Shown piece by piece: positions 9,242 through 18,612 of a stretch of DNA of 58,747 bases. Location: the NCBI GenBank assembly GCA_949285735.1, contig CASEAQ010000011.1, positions 1-58,747 on the forward strand, written 5' to 3'. This stretch comes from an uncultured Bacteroidales bacterium (lineage in GTDB: Bacteria; Bacteroidota; Bacteroidia; Bacteroidales; Muribaculaceae). A program made the translations under genes and the position numbers. Numbering within the stretch: the first letter of the stretch is position 1; every line of letters starts with the position of its first letter. The notes under the pieces were generated by a model. The model ran no database searches and was not told the DNA's origin. It saw only the letters and a program-made list of their open reading frames with translations.

Positions 9242-11948
9242 CGGGTTCTATGTCAAACAGTTTTTTCTGCCCCGTCAGTTCGTCAAACACGTCTTGCTGG
9301 CTTATGGGCTTTTCTTGGACGGTTCCTTCTTCCTCTGCCGTCTCGTCGGCGGCTTCAAGTTCCTCTTCGGGCACCTCGCGTGGCTCGATTTCGACCACAG
9401 TATCAACCGTATAGTTGGAAACTCGTTTACCCTTGGCTTTAAAGCTCTTCACGCCAATGAATTCCTCGGCATCAATCACCAGGTTCTCGCGGAAGCTGTC
9501 GCCGCCGCCAAATTTCACGTCAAAGCGTGGATAACGCTCATCGGTGAGCAGCATGAGGCGCGACGACGGGTTGCCGCCAATGAAACTCTGCCTGCGCACC
9601 GACGGCTCAAACTCAAACCGCTTGACATATACAAATCCCTGGTCGGCATCAAACAGCACCGCCGTCCACACGGCATGGGGGCGGAACTTCTCGATGCGCA
9701 ATATGTCGTCGCTGTAATGGTTGCCCGAGTCGAACGAGGTGGTGTAATACTCGCCGTTGTTGCACACGACAAGTACCATGTCGGTGCCGCCAAACTCGCC
9801 GAGCGACCGTCCGCGCCCGTCGTAGTTGAGCCTGAGCACATCGGGGTCGAACCACACTTCCCTGCCGCCAAGCGTTGACGTGCCACGCTCCTTGAGCGAG
9901 ATGCGGTGCACCTCGTTCTTGGTCACCACGTTGCCGCGCGACTGCTTCCCCTTTATGGCGAGGTCGGCAAGGTCAACGTCGAACTGCAACACCTTCAGGC
10001 GGAACTTGGGCTTCAACGTGATGCGAAGCACCTCGGCTTCGCCATTGGGGTTGGCAGTGAACCACAACACCTTCGAGCCGGGCTTTCCCTGCGTCAGGTC
10101 ATACTCCTTGTCGCGCGTGATGCCAGTGACGGCAAATCGCTTCATATACACCACGCCACCCTTGCCGTCTTGGTAAACGGCATTATAGATGGTGCGGGTG
10201 TCGTTGCGCTTGAATACGTTCAAGTACAGTATGTTTTTCCCCACGTATATCTTTTCGGCAACCTTTATCACCTTGTATTTGCCATCTTTGTAGAAAATAA
10301 TCACATCATCGATGTCGGAGCAATTGCACACAAACTCGTCCTTCTTCAACGACGTGCCGATGAATCCCTCTTCGCGGTTGATGTATAGCTTTTCGTTTGC
10401 CTCGGCAACTTTCGTAGCCTCGATGGTGTCGAAGTTGCGGATTATGGTGCGGCGCGGATACATCGCTCCATATTTCGTCTTCAGCCCTTCAAACCATTCT
10501 ATCGTGAACTCCACGATGTGGGCAAGTTCATAGTCGATTTTCTCGATGCGCTCCTTGAGCGTGGCTATATATTCATTCGCCTTTTCGCTGTCAAACTTGG
10601 TGAACCGGCGCGTCTTTATGTCGAGCAGTTTCAATATGTCGTCGCGCGTCACTTCGCGGTAGAACGACGGCTTCCACGGTTCAAGGCGGCGGTCGATATG
10701 GGCTATCGCCTCGTCGATGTCGCGGCTGTCCTCAAATTCCTTGTCCTTATATATCCGTTCCTCGATGAAAATCTTTTCAAGCGAGGCAAAGTGTATCGCT
10801 TCGAGGGTCTCGTTACGTTGTATTTCAAGCTCCTGTCGCAACATGTCCTTGGTGTGGTCAACGTTGTTGCGCAATATGTCGCTCACCGTCAGGAATTTCG
10901 GCTTCTTGTCCTCAATCACGCAACAATTGGGCGAGATGCTTGCCTCGCAATTGGTGAAGGCATAGAGCGCATCTATCGTCTTGTCGCTCGACGTGCCGGG
11001 TTGCAACGTGACTATGATTTCTGCCGACGACGATGTGTTGTCGTCGATTTTCTTGATTTTGATTTTCCCCTTGCGCTGGGCAAGCAATATCGACTCTATC
11101 AGTTTGGGCGTGGTGTAGCCATAAGGCAAGTCGTTTATGACGAGCGTCTTGCTGTCGCGCTTCTCTATCTTTGCCCTTGCGCGCACCTGTCCTCCGCGTT
11201 CCCCATCGTTATAGCGGCGCACATCGACATAGCCCCCCGTCGGGAAATCGGGGAATAACTGAAACGGCTCGCCGCGCAGGTAAGCCACGGCGGCATCAAT
11301 TATCTCATTGAAATTATGCGGCAGAATCTTGGTCGAAAGCCCCACGGCGATACCCTCTGCCCCGTGGAACAGCACAAGAGGAAATTTCACCGGCAGTGTG
11401 ATAGGCTCGGGCTTACGACCGTCATACGAACGCCCCCAGTCGGTAATCTTGGGGCTGAACACCACATCGAGGGCAAACTCCGACAACCGTGCTTCGATGT
11501 AACGCCCAGCAGCGGCATCGTCGCCTGTGAGAATATTGCCCCAGTTACCCTGTGTGTCGATAAGCAGGTTCTTCTGCCCAAGTTGCACCAAGGCATCCTT
11601 TATCGACGCATCGCCATGTGGGTGGTATTGCATTGTGAAACCAACGATATTAGCCACCTTGTTGTAACGCCCGTCATCAAGCTCCTTCATCGTGTGCAAG
11701 ATGCGGCGTTGCACGGGCTTCAACCCGTCCTCGATATGCGGTACGGCACGCTCCAATATCACGTATGACGCATAATCGAGATACCAATTGCGGAACATTC
11801 CCGACAACTGCATACGGTTGTCCTTCGGCACGTAGTTCGAATGAGCCTGCGTCACAGCATCGGTGTCGCCGCTATCCTCTTCTTGCCACAACTCATCGTT
11901 GCCGTCGTTTTCCAACTCATCTTCGGGTGTTTCGTTGTCTTCTCTCAT
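9222..11948 (-). CDS. parC: DNA topoisomerase IV subunit A
   Basis: A 908-residue protein starting MREDNETPEDELEND. A further 39-residue in-frame extension exists but is AT-rich and unlike the family. The topoisomerase IIA breakage-reunion domain begins at MFRNWYLDYASYVILERAVP and has DGLKPVQRRIL. The active-site Tyr lies in DDAAAGRYIEARLSEF. The C-terminal part shows degenerate gyrA/parC beta-propeller blades. A highly acidic tail (EELEAADETAEEEGTVQEK) precedes the end. The lack of the canonical GyrA box and the Bacteroidetes-typical acidic N-terminus favour ParC over GyrA. It relaxes and decatenates DNA with ParE, whose gene is not in this window. It heads the operon with DUF3316 and S41. 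Confidence 0.85.
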   Translation of the reverse strand: MREDNETPEDELENDGNDELWQEEDSGDTDAVTQAHSNYVPKDNRMQLSGMFRNWYLDYASYVILERAVPHIEDGLKPVQRRILHTMKELDDGRYNKVANIVGFTMQYHPHGDASIKDALVQLGQKNLLIDTQGNWGNILTGDDAAAGRYIEARLSEFALDVVFSPKITDWGRSYDGRKPEPITLPVKFPLVLFHGAEGIAVGLSTKILPHNFNEIIDAAVAYLRGEPFQLFPDFPTGGYVDVRRYNDGERGGQVRARAKIEKRDSKTLVINDLPYGYTTPKLIESILLAQRKGKIKIKKIDDNTSSSAEIIVTLQPGTSSDKTIDALYAFTNCEASISPNCCVIEDKKPKFLTVSDILRNNVDHTKDMLRQELEIQRNETLEAIHFASLEKIFIEERIYKDKEFEDSRDIDEAIAHIDRRLEPWKPSFYREVTRDDILKLLDIKTRRFTKFDSEKANEYIATLKERIEKIDYELAHIVEFTIEWFEGLKTKYGAMYPRRTIIRNFDTIEATKVAEANEKLYINREEGFIGTSLKKDEFVCNCSDIDDVIIFYKDGKYKVIKVAEKIYVGKNILYLNVFKRNDTRTIYNAVYQDGKGGVVYMKRFAVTGITRDKEYDLTQGKPGSKVLWFTANPNGEAEVLRITLKPKFRLKVLQFDVDLADLAIKGKQSRGNVVTKNEVHRISLKERGTSTLGGREVWFDPDVLRLNYDGRGRSLGEFGGTDMVLVVCNNGEYYTTSFDSGNHYSDDILRIEKFRPHAVWTAVLFDADQGFVYVKRFEFEPSVRRQSFIGGNPSSRLMLLTDERYPRFDVKFGGGDSFRENLVIDAEEFIGVKSFKAKGKRVSNYTVDTVVEIEPREVPEEELEAADETAEEEGTVQEKPISQQDVFDELTGQKKLFDIEPDDGDDA

Positions 11949-12215
11949 ATATTTCTTGATTGCTATACAGTTATTGGTGAGCTTCCGGGTGACAAATGAA
12001 AAAAGTATATGCGCAAAAGGCAAAACACACTCCTTGTTACGCAACCATGATAAAAATCCACCCAAAAGCCTCGATTAGAAACCGTTCTGATTTTCAAGTC
12101 CGATGATTTGATAAATGCCAGTAAAAACCAAAACAACTTCTTATTCTATGCAAAAATACAAAATATCGAAAAATCCATCTGCATAATTATCGTTAAATCC
12201 CACGCATACAAACTT

Positions 12216-13817
12216 TCATTCCACTTTCCAATCATCGATAGTGCCAGTCTGCGACGAGAAGCTCACGCCGATGCGATACAAACGGCGGCGGTCGGCAGCA
12301 TACGGTCGGGCATAGCCTCGCGCCTCTATCTGACGCAACGCCTCGTCGGCACTGCCGTCGAGCTTGAACTCAAATATATAAACATAGTCGGGCGTCTCGA
12401 CTATGCAGTCAACCCTTCCCTCGCTCTGCTCCTTCTCGGTATAGACCGCGTAAACGCTCACCAGGCGGAATATCAGGTAGAACGTGTAGTGGAAGTAGCG
12501 TTCCCTTTCACGTTCGTCCTCCTTGCGACGCATCGTGTAGGGTATGTCGGCAAAAAAGGCTGTGAACAACTTGCGCATTCCATCGGTGTCGCCATCTTCG
12601 AGAGCGTCAAGCAACTCTTGAACCCAACTGCCAACACTGGAGCGGCGAGGCTTCAGATAGTCGGACGCGACAAGCGACACAAACCCCTTCTTGACCTCGT
12701 CGTTGGGGAAATCGAGCAGGAACGTGCCTCGGCGCGGCTTGTAGTCCTTGATGGTGAGGTAGCCGCTCTGGTAAATCATCGGCAACGGTCGCTCAACGCT
12801 CGCCTTGTAGTCGATGAACTCCTGTGGGTCGTAATACTTCCCGGTCATCTCGTCAAGGTTCTCGTCGCAATGGTTCATCAGCCTTATCAGGTAGGTCGGC
12901 GTGCCGCTGCTGAACCAATAGTCGCGTATCGACCCCGAAGCAAACGCGTTGAGCAGGCTGAACGGATTGTAAACATCTGTCATCGCCTCGCTGAAGTGGT
13001 AGCCGTCATACTGCCGTTTGAGCTTCGCCGTCATCTCCTCCACCCCGATGCCTTTCATCCTCGCCATGTTGGCTATCGATTCTGAAAAATAGGCTGCCAA
13101 CTCCTCCTGCGTGATGCCGCACAATGCCTCGTATCGGCTATCCATGCTTATGTCTGCAGGCTGATTGAACCCGCTGAAGACGCTTACCTGCGAGAATTTA
13201 GTCACGCCAGTCAGCAACACGAAGCGTAGATGCTCGTCTGCCGCCTTGAACACCGAATAGAACCCTTTCAACACTTCACGGTGCACGTCCTCAAGCAGGC
13301 GCATTTCGCCGCCTGTCGCCTCGATGCCCCGCCCCGTGTCGAGAACGTCGAGTATCGGCTTGTCATACTCATCGACAAGCACAACGCACCTGCGCCCGGC
13401 ACGCCTGTGGGCTTCACCAAACACCCGCGCGAAGCGGTCGCCCAAGTCACTCGCCCCAGGTTCAGACTCAATGCCATATTCAACCTCCCAGTCCGAAACA
13501 TACCTGTCGAGCTTGCGCTCAAGCGCACCAGCCGAAGTAAAATCCGTCCCGTTGAAGTCGATATGGAACACCGGGTATTCGAGCCACTCCGTTTCAAGCC
13601 TGTCGATGGCAAGCCCCGTGAACAACTCCTTCCGTCCAAGGAAATAGTTCTTCAACGTTGACATCAACAAGCTCTTCCCGAACCGCCGAGGACGGCTCAG
13701 GAAATATATCTTGCCGAGGGTCACCAAGCGGTAAACCAATTCGGTCTTGTCAACATACACATACCCTTCCTCGCGTATCTGTTCGAAGCTTTGGATGCCT
13801 ATCGGATATTTCATCAT
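12216..13817 (-). CDS. AAA-ATPase-like / PD-(D/E)XK nuclease-like protein (PF09820 + PF08011)
   Basis: A 533-residue protein. The start MMKYPIGIQSFEQIREEG is the standard beginning of this family; a TTG 15 bases upstream is less likely. The N-terminal half is an ATPase-like domain with a degenerate P-loop (SRPRRFGKSLLMSTL) and a Walker B (RCVVLVDEYDKPI). The C-terminal half has the nuclease-like motif GRVDCIVETPDYVYIFEFKL, with the D...ExK core intact, then LRQIEARGYARPY. This is a very common, multi-copy family in gut Bacteroidales; its role is not established and defence or mobile-element links have been suggested. It is a single gene with its own promoter at 13845. Confidence 0.88.
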   Translation of the reverse strand: MMKYPIGIQSFEQIREEGYVYVDKTELVYRLVTLGKIYFLSRPRRFGKSLLMSTLKNYFLGRKELFTGLAIDRLETEWLEYPVFHIDFNGTDFTSAGALERKLDRYVSDWEVEYGIESEPGASDLGDRFARVFGEAHRRAGRRCVVLVDEYDKPILDVLDTGRGIEATGGEMRLLEDVHREVLKGFYSVFKAADEHLRFVLLTGVTKFSQVSVFSGFNQPADISMDSRYEALCGITQEELAAYFSESIANMARMKGIGVEEMTAKLKRQYDGYHFSEAMTDVYNPFSLLNAFASGSIRDYWFSSGTPTYLIRLMNHCDENLDEMTGKYYDPQEFIDYKASVERPLPMIYQSGYLTIKDYKPRRGTFLLDFPNDEVKKGFVSLVASDYLKPRRSSVGSWVQELLDALEDGDTDGMRKLFTAFFADIPYTMRRKEDERERERYFHYTFYLIFRLVSVYAVYTEKEQSEGRVDCIVETPDYVYIFEFKLDGSADEALRQIEARGYARPYAADRRRLYRIGVSFSSQTGTIDDWKVE

Positions 13818-13844
13818 AATGCAAGTTCCCAACTTTTATACATA

Positions 13845-13875
13845 CAAAAATAATGAATCATTCCAAAGCGACAAA
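13845..13875 (-). promoter_or_regulatory. Bacteroidetes-type promoter of the ATPase/nuclease-like gene
   Basis: On the minus strand -33 TTTG (13872-13875), 19 bases, then -7 TATTTTTG (13845-13852). The expected transcript start is about 20 bases before the ATG at 13817. Confidence 0.75.
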
Positions 13876-13967
13876 AATCCAACACCAACAATTTCACCTG
13901 AATATACAAATTAAATCGAAAAAAATCACTTACTTTGCAACCTGAATTATAATTGATTATTTTACAT

Positions 13968-13998
13968 GGAGAGGGCAAGCCCCCTCCCATATTTTTTC
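13968..13998 (+). terminator. terminator-like hairpin in the glyS leader (candidate attenuator)
   Basis: GGAGAGGG and CCCCCTCC (13968-13975 and 13980-13987) form a GC-rich stem with one mismatch and a 4-base loop, followed by ATTTTTTCTT. It lies between a probable glyS -7 box (TTACTTTG, 13930-13937) and the glyS ATG at 14017. The upstream gene is divergent, so no upstream transcript needs ending here; the hairpin would act on the glyS leader itself. Confidence 0.5.
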
Positions 13999-14016
13999 TT
14001 AAGAATACTCACAACA

Positions 14017-15561
14017 ATGGCTAAACAAGAAGACATCTTCAAAAAAATTGTTTCTCACGCCAAAGAATATGGCTTTGTTTTCCAATCAAGCGAAATCTAC
14101 GACGGTCTTGCCGCAGTGTATGACTACGGGCAAATGGGCGTAGAAATGAAGAACAACATAAAACGTTACTGGTGGGAAGCCATGACGCTGCTGCACGAAA
14201 ACATCGTGGGCATCGACTCGGCTATTTTCATGCACCCTACCATCTGGAAAGCATCGGGCCACGTTGACGCTTTCAACGACCCCTTGATTGACAACCGCGA
14301 CTCGAAAAAACGCTACCGCGCCGACGTGTTGATTGAGGACGAAATCGCCAAGTATGACGACAAGATAGAAAAGGAAGTTGCCAAGGCTGCAAAGAAATTC
14401 GGCGACAGCTTCGATGCCGAACTCTTCCGCACCACCAACCCCCGCGTGCTTCAGCACCAGAAAGAGCGCGACGAGCTGCACGAGCGTTACCAGAAGGCGA
14501 TGAACGCCAACGACCTCGCCGAGTTGAAGCAAATCATTCTCGACTACGAAATCGTTTGCCCAATATCGGGTACAAAGAACTGGACCGACGTGCGCCAATT
14601 CAACCTCATGTTCAAGACCGAAATGGGCAGCACCGCCGACGGCGCAATGACCGTTTACCTGCGCCCCGAAACGGCACAAGGCATATTCGTCAACTTCCTG
14701 AATGTGCAAAAGACTGGCCGCATGCGCATCCCGTTTGGCATCGCACAAATCGGCAAGGCATTCCGCAACGAGATTGTTGCTCGCCAATTCATCTTCCGTA
14801 TGCGCGAATTTGAACAGATGGAAATGCAATTCTTTGTGCGTCCAGGCGAAGAACTCGAATGGTTCAAACGCTGGAAAGAAACCCGCATGAAGTGGCACAA
14901 GGCTCTGGGCATGGGCGACAACAAATATCGATTCCACGACCACGACAAACTCGCACACTATGCCAACGCAGCAACCGACATCGAATTTGAAATGCCGTTT
15001 GGCTTCAAGGAGGTGGAAGGCATACACTCCCGCACAAACTTCGACCTCGGGCAACACGAGAAGTTCTCGGGCAAGAAACTGCAATACTTCGACCCCGAAC
15101 TCAACCAGTCGTATGTGCCATACGTCATAGAGACCTCGATTGGCGTTGACCGCATGTTCTTGTCGGTGCTTTGCTCGTCTTACGAAGAAGAGAAGCTCGA
15201 AAACGGCGAAACCCGCGTCGTGCTGCACCTGCCCAAGCAATTGGCTCCAGTGAAGGCTGCAATCATGCCGCTCGTGCGCAAGGACGGACTCCCCGAAAAG
15301 GCTCGCGAAATCATGAATATGCTCAAGTTTGACTATGCTTGCCAATACGACGAAAAAGACTCAATCGGCAAACGCTACCGCCGACAAGACGCAATTGGCA
15401 CACCGTTCTGCATCACCGTTGACCACCAGACACTCGAAGACGGCACGGTGACCATTCGCCACCGCGACTCGATGCAGCAAGAACGCGTTGCCATCGACCA
15501 GTTGCACGACATAATCGACAACGAGGTGAGCCTGAACAAGTTGCTCAAGTCTTTGGCTTAA
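14017..15561 (+). CDS. glyS: glycyl-tRNA synthetase, class II, single-chain type
   Basis: A 514-residue protein starting MAKQEDIFKKIVSHAKEYGF. An in-frame ATG at 13966 would add 17 residues encoded by the leader hairpin and is rejected. Class II motifs are present: a long insertion with DVLIEDEIAKYDDKIEKE, motif 2 around FGIAQIGKAFRNEI followed by FIFRMREFEQMEMQFFV, and motif 3 as the ETSIGVDRMFL segment. The anticodon-binding domain begins near LPKQLAPVKAAIMP. It charges tRNA-Gly with glycine in the cytoplasm as an alpha2 enzyme. The FKBP lipoprotein gene follows after 31 bases and probably shares its transcript. Confidence 0.95.
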   Translation: MAKQEDIFKKIVSHAKEYGFVFQSSEIYDGLAAVYDYGQMGVEMKNNIKRYWWEAMTLLHENIVGIDSAIFMHPTIWKASGHVDAFNDPLIDNRDSKKRYRADVLIEDEIAKYDDKIEKEVAKAAKKFGDSFDAELFRTTNPRVLQHQKERDELHERYQKAMNANDLAELKQIILDYEIVCPISGTKNWTDVRQFNLMFKTEMGSTADGAMTVYLRPETAQGIFVNFLNVQKTGRMRIPFGIAQIGKAFRNEIVARQFIFRMREFEQMEMQFFVRPGEELEWFKRWKETRMKWHKALGMGDNKYRFHDHDKLAHYANAATDIEFEMPFGFKEVEGIHSRTNFDLGQHEKFSGKKLQYFDPELNQSYVPYVIETSIGVDRMFLSVLCSSYEEEKLENGETRVVLHLPKQLAPVKAAIMPLVRKDGLPEKAREIMNMLKFDYACQYDEKDSIGKRYRRQDAIGTPFCITVDHQTLEDGTVTIRHRDSMQQERVAIDQLHDIIDNEVSLNKLLKSLA

Positions 15562-15592
15562 ACGCACACAATCTATAAACACACATAAACTG

Positions 15593-16156
15593 ATGAGAAA
15601 ATTTGCATTATTAGCAGTAGCAGCATTACTCTTGTCTTCGGTTGCGACATCGTGCCTGAGCGACGACAATGAAAACAGCACGTGGGAAGAGTATGCCGAA
15701 TGGCGCGATGCCAACAATGCTTGGCTCGAACAAACCATTCAGCGCACCGACGACGATGGTAACCCCTACTACAAAACCGTGAGAGGAGTGTGGGACTACA
15801 ACTCGTATGTGTATATGCACTACTTCAACGATACTACACTGACGCGAGACAACTTGAGTCCTTACTACACCTCAACGGTCGATGTTATTTACCACGGGCA
15901 GATGTACGACGGAACACCTTTCGACTCGTCATACTTGAGGACTACTCCTGCCGATAGTGTTTATCGCACGACGCTCACAAACGTCATCACGGGATGGGTC
16001 ATCGCTCTTAGCGACATGCACGTGGGCGACTCTTGCGAAGTAATCGTGCCATACTCAGTTGGATACAACGCATCAAGCACGGGTGCAATATTACCCTACT
16101 CACACCTCATTTTCAACATGAAACTTGTGGGTGTGCCATACTACGAAACCGACTAA
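15593..16156 (+). CDS. FKBP-type peptidyl-prolyl isomerase, lipoprotein
   Basis: A 187-residue protein with a lipoprotein signal (MRKFALLAVAALLLSSVATSC). The FKBP fold is seen in STVDVIYHGQMYDGTPFDSS, the usual 'V.Y.G...dG..FDsS' strand-loop, then VITGWVIALSDMHVGDSCEV and the final HLIFNMKLVGV. It would act as a prolyl isomerase or chaperone in the periplasm or on the inner face of the outer membrane. A 40-residue acidic linker after the Cys is typical of Bacteroidetes members. It is co-transcribed with glyS and followed by a strong terminator. Confidence 0.88.
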   Translation: MRKFALLAVAALLLSSVATSCLSDDNENSTWEEYAEWRDANNAWLEQTIQRTDDDGNPYYKTVRGVWDYNSYVYMHYFNDTTLTRDNLSPYYTSTVDVIYHGQMYDGTPFDSSYLRTTPADSVYRTTLTNVITGWVIALSDMHVGDSCEVIVPYSVGYNASSTGAILPYSHLIFNMKLVGVPYYETD

Positions 16157-16180
16157 GTACAAACGCTCATTAGCCATAAC

Positions 16181-16243
16181 AAGGAAAGGGTCGTGTCAAG
16201 CTCTACTTCGAGCAATGATACGACCCTTTCCTTAGTCTTTTAT
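16181..16243 (+). terminator. intrinsic terminator after the FKBP gene
   Basis: Arms AAGGAAAGGGTCGTGTC (16181-16197) and GATACGACCCTTTCCTT (16217-16233) pair almost perfectly, with a small inner hairpin, followed by AGTCTTTTATTTG. It lies between convergent genes and may also act on the opposite strand. Confidence 0.85.
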
Positions 16244-16285
16244 TTGAATAGCATGATCTATAACAATGTTATAGTCAACGGAACA

Positions 16286-16302
16286 CGGCGGCAAAGCCGC
16301 CG
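16286..16302. repeat. short perfect hairpin resembling the head of a dispersed element
   Basis: CGGCGGC, AAA, GCCGCCG: a 7-bp stem. Similar GGC-rich hairpins with AAGCCG lie at 7213, 27837 and 38200, two of them at the head of the element described at 27831 and 38188. The remaining 16303-16336 is AT-rich. Confidence 0.5.
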
Positions 16303-16336
16303 AACTAATAATGCTGGAAATTCCTAATTTCCCAAA

Positions 16337-17191
16337 TTACAAATCAAATCGGTCGATGAAATAAGAAGCCACCACAAAAACAAGCATAAACCACAGCGCA
16401 AGCAGGGCAGTCACCACTGCCACCACCAACGGCCCGCGATAAACGCCTCCACCCTTGTGGACATTCTCGGGCACAGCATCGGCAACTTCCTCATCTTCCT
16501 GCACATCGGTTATATGCACCAAATATTCCCGGCGGCTGTCGCCTCCAACTGTTGCCAAAGACAGCCGTATCAACTTCTCGCTGTCGGCTATCGACCCGTC
16601 GGCAAGCAATGCCACAATCTCATCATCAGCCATTATGCCACCCTTGTCGTTGCTCAGATAAATGTAATCTCCAGGCTGCAAATCGGTAAGATTCTTTGTA
16701 ACGGCATCGAGCCGGTGTTCCCCTGTTTTGTCGCCGAGCAACGAATGTTCGTCAACATTGCGAGAGCGATAGATTATCCCCTCCGACGGCCTTACAAGCA
16801 TCACCTGCGCACTACCTGCCGTGGCAAGAAAACAACCGCCACGGTGCAGCAAGGCAAATGCCAGTGCAACATCACCCTTGCGCACACTGCCGCCATCAAC
16901 ACCATCGACCGAGTCGAGCACATCGCTTGCCGAGTGCAAGGCATCGGCAAACGTGCTTTCGGCAAAAGGCTTAACCGCATCATACCCCGCACTCACCGAG
17001 TCGCACACAGCATGATAGACGGCTCGGCACGCCACCTCGTCGATTTCCTGCTCACCCTTAACGTCACAAACCACAAACATACGGCTGCCCGCATTGGCTG
17101 CCTCTGCCGCAGGGTAGATATAGTCGCCCCTACCGCATTTGCCCGCGGCATTCACACAATTTGACAATGGTGTAGCAATCTTGTATGTCAT
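16337..17191 (-). CDS. degenerate PP2C-like protein with C-terminal membrane anchor
   Basis: A 284-residue protein from MTYKIATPLSNCVNAAGK; an upstream extension to 17233 lacks family resemblance. The PP2C/SpoIIE phosphatase layout is recognisable: MFVVCDVKG in place of the usual DGxGG metal site, DVALAFALLHRGG, LATAGSAQVMLVRP in place of GDSR, and PGDYIYLSNDKGG in place of SDG. Several metal-binding Asp-Gly pairs are altered, so it may be a pseudo-phosphatase or a sensor of phospho-proteins. A single hydrophobic helix (LVVAVVTALLALWFMLVFVV) close to the C-terminus anchors it, with the phosphatase-like part probably cytoplasmic. It is transcribed alone. Confidence 0.65.
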   Translation of the reverse strand: MTYKIATPLSNCVNAAGKCGRGDYIYPAAEAANAGSRMFVVCDVKGEQEIDEVACRAVYHAVCDSVSAGYDAVKPFAESTFADALHSASDVLDSVDGVDGGSVRKGDVALAFALLHRGGCFLATAGSAQVMLVRPSEGIIYRSRNVDEHSLLGDKTGEHRLDAVTKNLTDLQPGDYIYLSNDKGGIMADDEIVALLADGSIADSEKLIRLSLATVGGDSRREYLVHITDVQEDEEVADAVPENVHKGGGVYRGPLVVAVVTALLALWFMLVFVVASYFIDRFDL

Positions 17192-17235
17192 ATTTCTTGG
17201 CTTGCTAACAAGGCATGATGCCAGCCTCGTCAATG

Positions 17236-17264
17236 ATTTGCAAATTTACTAATAATTTGCAAAT
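17236..17264. promoter_or_regulatory. twin ATTTGCAAAT palindromes upstream of the PP2C-like gene
   Basis: Two perfect 10-bp palindromes ATTTGCAAAT at 17236-17245 and 17255-17264, centres 19 bases apart. The first overlaps a -7 box on the minus strand (TAAATTTG, 17241-17248). Position and symmetry suggest an operator. The rest of 17265-17547 is AT-rich and I see no gene in it. Confidence 0.45.
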
Positions 17265-17547
17265 ATTTTTAATGCCGTCACTACTATTAGCCATGCCACA
17301 ATGTTCCTTTTTCCTCTACCACGCCTAACCATATTCGTCACACGCCCCTCTACAACGAGTGTTTCAAGCACAAAACAGCCAAACATAATTTTATATCCCA
17401 AACAATCCCAGCGCTATCAATTTAAACATTATTAACACATTGAATCCAATCCAAAATCCCTAACTAACAATTATATAAAAATGCCATCACCACAGCCCTC
17501 ACAAAGAGTCGTTGCAACGATGGCAAAATCCCTTATCTATGCATCAA

Positions 17548-18612
17548 CTACTCACGACTGCCAACTGCCAACTGAAGCAGCTGTGCCTTATTGCATGTCT
17601 CATTCCATTCCTGTTCAGCGACCGAGCCGCTCGTCAAGCCGCCTCCCACATAAATGCAATACCGCTCGCCATCAAACTCCAACGAACGCACATTCACAAA
17701 CAAGTCAAACCGCCCGTCGTCACCCACGGGGCCCATATATCCGCCATAGTAACGACGGCTGTGGCTCTCCACTTCACCAATCAACTTCACGGCGGCCTTA
17801 ACTGGCAAACCGCCAAGTGCTGGCGTCGGGTGCAACGTGTTGCGCATTCCGTCGAGTTGCGATGGACGCGACGCCGTGCCGACAAATTCCGTGCACAGAT
17901 GCTCCACGTTGCCTGCAAGGCGCGTCGTCCGCGGCAGGCGCTCATAGTCTATCTTCATCTCGGCAAACTTTGCAGCGATGTAATCGGCAACGATAGCCTG
18001 CTCCTCGCTCTCTTTCTCGCCCCACTCACCCTCGGTGCCGGCAGGACGGGTGCCAGCCAATGCCATAGTGCGCAATTGCTTGCCGTCATAGCTCAAATAC
18101 CTCTCAGGCGACGCACCCATCCACGCACCTGTGGCTTCGCTGTTAAACACAAAGACAAACGAATCGGGGCAACGGTCAAGCAGCTTCCGAAACACCTGCG
18201 TCCATGTGAGCGACTTGTCAAATTCATCGACAATCACCCTCGACAATACCACCTTCTGCAACTCGCCGCGCTGCAATGCCTCGATGCACCGTGTGGCATT
18301 CTCCATATACTCCTCCTTGGGTGTCGATACCTCGTCCACCTTGTGCAACGAAGTCACCGGCAACGACGACACTGGCAACTTCATATATTTCTCGGCATTG
18401 AATTGTGCCGATATGAAATATGGCACACAATCGGGCTTTTCCACAAATGGAACAATAGTGAACCCCTCGGGCGTCCTCTGGTCGATTATCTGTGCGCCAA
18501 AGTGCAACTGCGCTTCCCCAGGCAAGCGGTAGGCATAAAACTGAGCCTTGTGCTTGATGGCTTTGTCGATAGCCTCTATGATAATGGTATTGTCCATCGT
18601 TATTTTATTCAT
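17548..18612 (-). CDS. menF: isochorismate synthase
   Basis: A 354-residue chorismate-binding enzyme converting chorismate to isochorismate, the entry to menaquinone synthesis. Visible signatures: KVVLSRVIVDEF, GAWMGASPERYLS, MALAGTRPAG, the segment LHPTPALGGLPVKAA, and the C-terminal YVGGGLTSGSVAEQEWNET. It is shorter at the N-terminus than enterobacterial MenF, as usual in Bacteroidetes. The start overlaps the stop of rimO by one base (TAATG), so it is the downstream gene of that operon. The other men genes are not in this window. A second ATG five codons later (MDNTI) is an alternative start. Confidence 0.9.
   Translation of the reverse strand: MNKITMDNTIIIEAIDKAIKHKAQFYAYRLPGEAQLHFGAQIIDQRTPEGFTIVPFVEKPDCVPYFISAQFNAEKYMKLPVSSLPVTSLHKVDEVSTPKEEYMENATRCIEALQRGELQKVVLSRVIVDEFDKSLTWTQVFRKLLDRCPDSFVFVFNSEATGAWMGASPERYLSYDGKQLRTMALAGTRPAGTEGEWGEKESEEQAIVADYIAAKFAEMKIDYERLPRTTRLAGNVEHLCTEFVGTASRPSQLDGMRNTLHPTPALGGLPVKAAVKLIGEVESHSRRYYGGYMGPVGDDGRFDLFVNVRSLEFDGERYCIYVGGGLTSGSVAEQEWNETCNKAQLLQLAVGSRE

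Noticed and set aside
11949-12065. N-terminal extension of ParC
   Set aside because: The 39 extra codons are AT-rich and do not resemble the family; MREDNETPEDEL is the usual type of start.
13966-14016. GlyRS start at the upstream ATG
   Set aside because: The added residues come from the leader hairpin and poly-T tract, and the MAKQED start fits the family.
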